Assembly: GCA_938082855.1 (NCBI GenBank)
Contig: CALKCC010000026.1
Span: 1-35,561, forward strand
Source of the DNA: an uncultured Pirellulaceae bacterium
GTDB lineage: Bacteria > Planctomycetota > Planctomycetia > Pirellulales > Pirellulaceae
Direction: 5' to 3'
DNA length: 35,561 nt
This document shows positions 32,501-35,561 of the stretch, piece by piece. Numbering within the stretch: the stretch's first letter is position 1; each line of letters opens with the position of its first letter. The notes below the pieces were generated by a model, which was given only the letters and a program-made list of their open reading frames with translations, was not told the DNA's origin and did not search any database. The position numbers and the translations under genes are program-made.

Positions 32501-33161
32501 CTATCGTTTGAATTCGAAGCTTCAAGAGCGGACTTGCGTCACGCCCAACTAATGCTGGAAGTGTAAATGGAACAGCTTCAACCGATGTAATTTCCTGTGG
32601 CTTAGCAGGTGCGATACGAATGTCGTCCAGCATGATCCCCGTGTTGGAGGGACTTGAGCACGTAAAGCGTAGCTGTTTTATCTCAGGGTCTGCCAAAGAG
32701 ACTCTGACATGATTTAGAAACGAACGGCCCACGCGAACTCGTTTGTCGCCGTTGTAGATTTCCTCCCAGCCCTTGGCTGAGTTCTTTTCTATGCGAAAGG
32801 TAAACGGTGACCTTGCTGTCCAGCGTTCAGCCCAAAAGCTTAGCTCACTAGTTGCTGTGACCCTCACCTTCACATTCAACGTGACCACCGTCTTGGTTCC
32901 ACCGGTTAACTGCAAACATTGCTTCCCGGACTTGAAGTAACCTGGTTTGACAACAGTGAGCCCTTGGTTCGCTTCCCACATTCCAAGTGTGGTATCCAAT
33001 CGGCTGAATTCACCTGCCTCACTGGTCTCAAAGCCCTCTATAGCCGCGGTGGTATCGGCTGCTGACAAAATAGGATTCTCACCGAGCATCAAGATGACGC
33101 CAACCAGTTTTAAGAACGCCAGCCTATCCACGCCCCACCGTTTTCGGTTTTGCAAGTTCAT
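29574..33161 (-). CDS. Sialidase fused to sialate O-acetylesterase
   Basis: 1195 aa, exported (signal to about residue 35). About 40-190 is a beta-sandwich; 190-310 resembles the domain found N-terminal to BNR sialidases. From 325 to 690 is a GH33-type sialidase: HTYRIPGL (R340), the Asp boxes SEDGGQTW, SDDDGVTW, SKDHGDTW, TRDLGKTW and SPDKGATW, the acidic ESQVVEIEPG, the NCRYNRKS arginine and GYSCM tyrosine region. From about 705 it is an SGNH-type sialate O-acetylesterase with GQSNMEW (797-803), WYQGESNAE and DLGHPSDVHP (catalytic Asp/His). Each half is of usual size, so both may be active: the esterase removes 9-O-acetyl groups that block sialidases. Alternatives for the first half are other BNR hydrolases. 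Confidence 0.88.
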   Translation of the reverse strand: MNLQNRKRWGVDRLAFLKLVGVILMLGENPILSAADTTAAIEGFETSEAGEFSRLDTTLGMWEANQGLTVVKPGYFKSGKQCLQLTGGTKTVVTLNVKVRVTATSELSFWAERWTARSPFTFRIEKNSAKGWEEIYNGDKRVRVGRSFLNHVRVSLADPEIKQLRFTCSSPSNTGIMLDDIRIAPAKPQEITSVEAVPFTLPALVGRDASPLLKLRIQTIGSVSPIALKSITGRVVGDTQADALYVRLGSQERVKIDLPTQTKEFVEWEFAPVNLEEGENVVWVEGKLPDETSIDGRIGIECKQVAFSNDKNVSIDTPVSLQRMGVALRQGGDDGVHTYRIPGLATTTAGTLIGVYDVRRRNGGDLPGDIDVGMSRSEDGGQTWEPMKVIMDMGEDPRWRYDGIGDPAILVDDNTGTIWVAATWSHGNRSWRGSGPGLSPEETGQFMLVRSDDDGVTWSKPINITKQVKRPEWCFILQGPGKGITMRDGTIVFAAQYQDPPENNRLPHSTIIYSKDHGDTWQVGTGAFDDTTESQVVEIEPGVLMLNCRYNRKSARVVMTTRDLGKTWQKHETSERALIEPGACMASLINIERELTAIGRRNQGIVERNVYKHWLLFSNPDSLRGRNHLTIKASPDKGATWPKQHRLLLDEHGSAGYSCMSMIDEETVGILYEGSQSHMTFQRVSIDDIISSDVPDTIDIGKTPKARLSMPLVFSDHMVLQANATLPVWGQGIPESKVVVQLGTKQLETTADEDGEWQVRFEPRGYSTEPLSLTVESGRDRLHFTDVLVGEVWICAGQSNMEWMVSQSSHGMEEIENAEHAQVRLLNLRGGPRGVYGEYSSTDLQRLTPDAYCNGQWQIASPKSVSSFSAVGWYFGRYLHRHLKVPIGLIGPAVGGSPTEAWISPAALAAEQDLKGLVAGNWLDNELLGEFCRTRGVQNLLAPLQAGEFLPGDTQGPNHPFKPGFMWESAIERIIPYAIRGTIWYQGESNAERAMRVEQHSKLLPLLVQNWRTRWGQGDFPFLYVQLPAINRPHWPEFRDGQRRMLEVIPESGMAVTLDLGHPSDVHPRLKKPVGERLGRWALGVTYNVDGLSVYSGPLLLSVQRRDSSLVLSFAHEGKGLGSSDGQPIRHFEVCGEDGVFHAAVAEIQTPQTILVTSPQVEKPVQARYAWIPFPNPAVNLVNSEGLPASPFTTE

Positions 33162-33417
33162 ACCATGTCCTCGATTAATGAGCTTCTTGTCAGCATCTTG
33201 CCAGTTTCTCGTCAGTATCTTGGTTTACGTCATCAACTTATCTGACTGAAGTCAATTGGCAAGTGTTTAAAGCCGACGAATCAGCAATAGTTCTGCCATC
33301 TCAGTAAGCAAGTTTTCTAGCCCCGACTAAGTATCTGAATTAGAATAAAAGTCTCTTCTTCAGGTCTTATCAATGTGAACCAATGGACCTACTTTTAACT
33401 CTGTTCGAATCGGGAAA

Positions 33418-34704
33418 ATGACGATGCTCACATCACGCCGTACAATCCTGAAAGGGCTAGGCGGATCCCTAGGAGGATCACTCGCGCTTCCTCTTCTCGA
33501 ATCCATGAGTTACGCCAAGCAAGCACAAACGCCTCCGCCACTTCGATTACTGGTCGTCGGCAATCCATTTGGCATGCATCCCGAACACTTTTTCCCCACG
33601 GAATTCGGGAAAGATTATAATATCTCACCCACCCTAAAGTCCCTGGACTGGTTACAGGATCGAATCTCGATCTTTTCTCACACCGATCACGGCATGAAGA
33701 GCGGTCATGGACGTGAGCTGGCATTTCTTAGCGGAGTACTCCCCGAAACCGCTAGCTCTTTCCCTGAAAAGAACATGTCCATCGATCAGGTCGTAGCGTG
33801 GCAAATCGGAAGTCAGGTTCGCTACGCATCTGTCCATGCGACACTGGATCGCAGTATTCGCCTTAGCTGGAATGCCAATGGTGTCGACATCAAACCCCAT
33901 ACAGATGTTCTCAGCCTGTATGACTTCCTGTTTCTAAACTTAACGCAAAAGGAACGTGTCGCCCGACAAAAACTAATGCAAAGTAATCAGAGCATTCTGG
34001 ATATTGTTGGTGACCAATTGAACTCGGTTCGCCAAAAGGCAAGTTCGCAGGACCAGCATCGCCTCGACCAGTTCTCTCAGTCAATTCGCAACCTCGAATC
34101 CAACTACGCCATCCGCAAGGCCTGGATTGATCGTGAAAAACCGACCTATGATCTCAGTCGCTATAGCGCTCAACAACCTGCCACACTAGAATCCAAATAT
34201 GATGCCGTCTTTGACATGATTGCGTACGCATTTGAAACGGATCTAACACGCGTGGCCACTGTCGGATTCTCTGCCGTAACCAACTTTACTGAACTGGATG
34301 GCGTCAACCGAGGTTATCACGGCTGCACTCACAACGGCAAACAGGAAGATGTCGTCAGTGAGCTTGTTGGCATTGAATCTTTTCAAGTCCGTGAATTATC
34401 AAAATGTCTCAAGAAACTAGACTCCATTCAGGAACCTGGTAGCAACGGATCACTACTTGATAACACCATCGTCCTGCTAGGAAGTGGTATGGGATATGGT
34501 GGTACCCACTCAAATCGAAACCTCCCCATCTTACTCGCCGGCGGGGGCTTAAAGCATGTAGGGCATTTAGATTGCCGTGACTCGAGTGGTAATAACATGC
34601 CGCTTTGCAATCTATACCTGTCAGTACTACAGCAATTCGGTGTTGAGCGAGACCAATTCAACACCAGCACTGGCACACTAGATCTTGGTGGTATTACATC
34701 GTGA
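33418..34704 (+). CDS. DUF1552 Tat-exported protein
   Basis: 428 aa, N-terminal twin-arginine signal (TSRRTILKGLGGSLGGSLALPLLE), typical of DUF1552 proteins, which occur in planctomycetes paired with DUF1587/DUF1592 cytochrome proteins. Conserved segments include DHGMKSGHGRELAFLSGVLP, KNMSIDQVVAWQIG and NTIVLLGSGMGYGGTHSNRNLPILLAGGG with His and Asp residues typical of an alkaline-phosphatase-like/sulfatase-related fold. The function is unproven; it may act with the cytochrome partner on complex polysaccharides. The stop overlaps the next start (GTGA). ATG 33418 or 33424 can be used. Confidence 0.9.
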   Translation: MTMLTSRRTILKGLGGSLGGSLALPLLESMSYAKQAQTPPPLRLLVVGNPFGMHPEHFFPTEFGKDYNISPTLKSLDWLQDRISIFSHTDHGMKSGHGRELAFLSGVLPETASSFPEKNMSIDQVVAWQIGSQVRYASVHATLDRSIRLSWNANGVDIKPHTDVLSLYDFLFLNLTQKERVARQKLMQSNQSILDIVGDQLNSVRQKASSQDQHRLDQFSQSIRNLESNYAIRKAWIDREKPTYDLSRYSAQQPATLESKYDAVFDMIAYAFETDLTRVATVGFSAVTNFTELDGVNRGYHGCTHNGKQEDVVSELVGIESFQVRELSKCLKKLDSIQEPGSNGSLLDNTIVLLGSGMGYGGTHSNRNLPILLAGGGLKHVGHLDCRDSSGNNMPLCNLYLSVLQQFGVERDQFNTSTGTLDLGGITS

Positions 34705-35561
34705 CCATCAACGGCAACAACACCCGGCCATCTCGGACGCACCAGCAATTGGCTTTGCCTGGTATTCTGCTGGCAACCTGCTTCCTTGGGGCGAGCTTGG
34801 CCACGGGAACACTTGTAGGCAAAGAGCAACCCATCCCCAATGCTGGATACTTTCTTCTCAAACATTGCAGTAGTTGTCATATCGGCAGCAAACCCAAAGG
34901 TGGATTCAACCTTGATTCACTAGGCGACGTTCCAAATGTCAAATCGCTGGAACTTTGGGAAACGAGTTTAGCCCATGTAAGAAGCGGTACCATGCCTCCG
35001 CCCAAACATGATCGATTGATCGACAGCGAAAAAGCTAAATTTGTTTCGGCACTACAAAAACAGCTGGACCAATTCTATAAGACTCAGGCACAACCCATAT
35101 TTGCTCCACGGCGTTTAAACAATCGTGAATTGGCAAATAGCATCGCCGATGTCTTAATGATCGAGGATGTTGGCACCAACTTTCCGATAGCCAATCTACT
35201 TGGCGACAACCTGCACCATGGGTTTGACACAAATCCAGAGGCTCTAGGAATGAGCGAATTTCATCTGGAACAGTACATCACTGCCATTCGAAGAATCGTT
35301 GACTCCACGATTATTGCCGGTGAACAACCGGATTCCACCTTAACTCGAATTCCAACTAATCAGTTGCGTACTTCCCAACAGGGGAATCGCCTACGTGCAG
35401 AAAAGGCCAATCGTACTCCTACCAGCATCGAAATATTAGATGTACGCAATCACGTCTATTTCGAGAATTTTCAAACGGTCCCTTTTTCAGGTCGATACCG
35501 TTTGCAAATCAAAGCAACTGGGATTGATCGGAACGTCTATGACACACGGGCAACAGGGCAT
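34701..35561 (+). CDS. Planctomycete cytochrome c protein (PSCyt1/DUF1587 type), 3' end cut by window
   Basis: Starts at GTG 34701, overlapping the DUF1552 stop by 4 nt (GTGA), and stays open to the last base (287 codons seen; relatives are usually 700-900 aa). An N-terminal signal helix (LALPGILLATCFLGASLATG) is followed by heme motif CSSCH (in LLKHCSSCHIGSKPKGGFNLD), then MPPPKH, the conserved TMPPP axial region. RRLNNRELANSIADVL then starts the DUF1587-like domain. Such proteins usually continue through DUF1592, DUF1588 and DUF1585. It is a secreted or periplasmic electron-transfer protein coupled to the DUF1552 partner. Confidence 0.88.
   Translation, partial: MTINGNNTRPSRTHQQLALPGILLATCFLGASLATGTLVGKEQPIPNAGYFLLKHCSSCHIGSKPKGGFNLDSLGDVPNVKSLELWETSLAHVRSGTMPPPKHDRLIDSEKAKFVSALQKQLDQFYKTQAQPIFAPRRLNNRELANSIADVLMIEDVGTNFPIANLLGDNLHHGFDTNPEALGMSEFHLEQYITAIRRIVDSTIIAGEQPDSTLTRIPTNQLRTSQQGNRLRAEKANRTPTSIEILDVRNHVYFENFQTVPFSGRYRLQIKATGIDRNVYDTRATGH

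Overview
The window looks like chromosomal DNA of a planctomycete (Planctomycetota, probably Planctomycetales). The evidence is a DUF1552 Tat-exported protein coupled to a PSCyt1/DUF1587-type cytochrome c protein, a formylglycine sulfatase, a secreted PIG-L deacetylase, a sialidase/esterase, many conserved hypotheticals of planctomycete style, weak or absent Shine-Dalgarno sites, and moderate GC content. No transposase, integrase, CRISPR array or phage gene was seen. The species cannot be named from this sequence alone.

Layout. (1) 1-9.3 kb is a core-like region: a prepilin-peptidase-like membrane protein cut by the window edge, an ABC-F ATPase, leuB, miaE, a zinc-ribbon hypothetical, an HNH nuclease, a 7Fe ferredoxin, and an ECF sigma factor followed by two conserved genes, the second a lipoprotein. 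(2) 9.3-11.44 kb is a leucine module. It holds a 19-residue leader peptide with seven leucines, an intrinsic terminator about 37 nt after the leader stop, a multi-branched RNA fold, leuA, a terminator, and tRNA-Leu(UAA). (3) 11.44-20.5 kb is rich in intergenic repeats of two families: palindromic tracts of degenerate 8-bp units, and a GC-rich 87-bp element that also occurs as a ~158-bp composite. Between the repeats lie a PiT phosphate transporter, two small zinc-ribbon/transmembrane proteins, a truncated TolC-family remnant, a small cytochrome c, a DUF4832-like protein, an HTTM-MORN fusion, a DUF420 membrane protein and a thioredoxin-like protein. (4) 20.5-25.6 kb is a five-gene minus-strand operon that looks like hydroxyproline catabolism: nitroreductase, enolase-superfamily enzyme, 4-hydroxyproline epimerase, FAD D-amino-acid oxidoreductase and Zn-dependent dehydrogenase. 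(5) 25.9-35.6 kb holds tRNA-Arg(UCU), a small membrane-protein locus split by an amber codon, cupin, sulfatase and PIG-L deacetylase, a 1195-residue sialidase/sialate-O-acetylesterase fusion, and the DUF1552-cytochrome pair that runs off the end.

How parts work together. The leu leader reads as ribosome-mediated attenuation: plentiful charged tRNA-Leu would let the terminator form, while stalling at leucine codons would allow an antiterminator. A second fold lies between that terminator and leuA and has alternative pairings, so leuA may be controlled twice. The tRNA that reads UUA, used four times in the leader, lies directly downstream, and MiaE may modify that tRNA. The hydroxyproline operon and the sulfatase/sialidase/deacetylase genes fit a life spent breaking down collagen-like protein and decorated glycans.

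Most striking points: the leu attenuator plus second RNA structure, and the palindromic repeats whose end supplies the stop codon of four neighbouring genes, two of which also gain a terminator-like hairpin.
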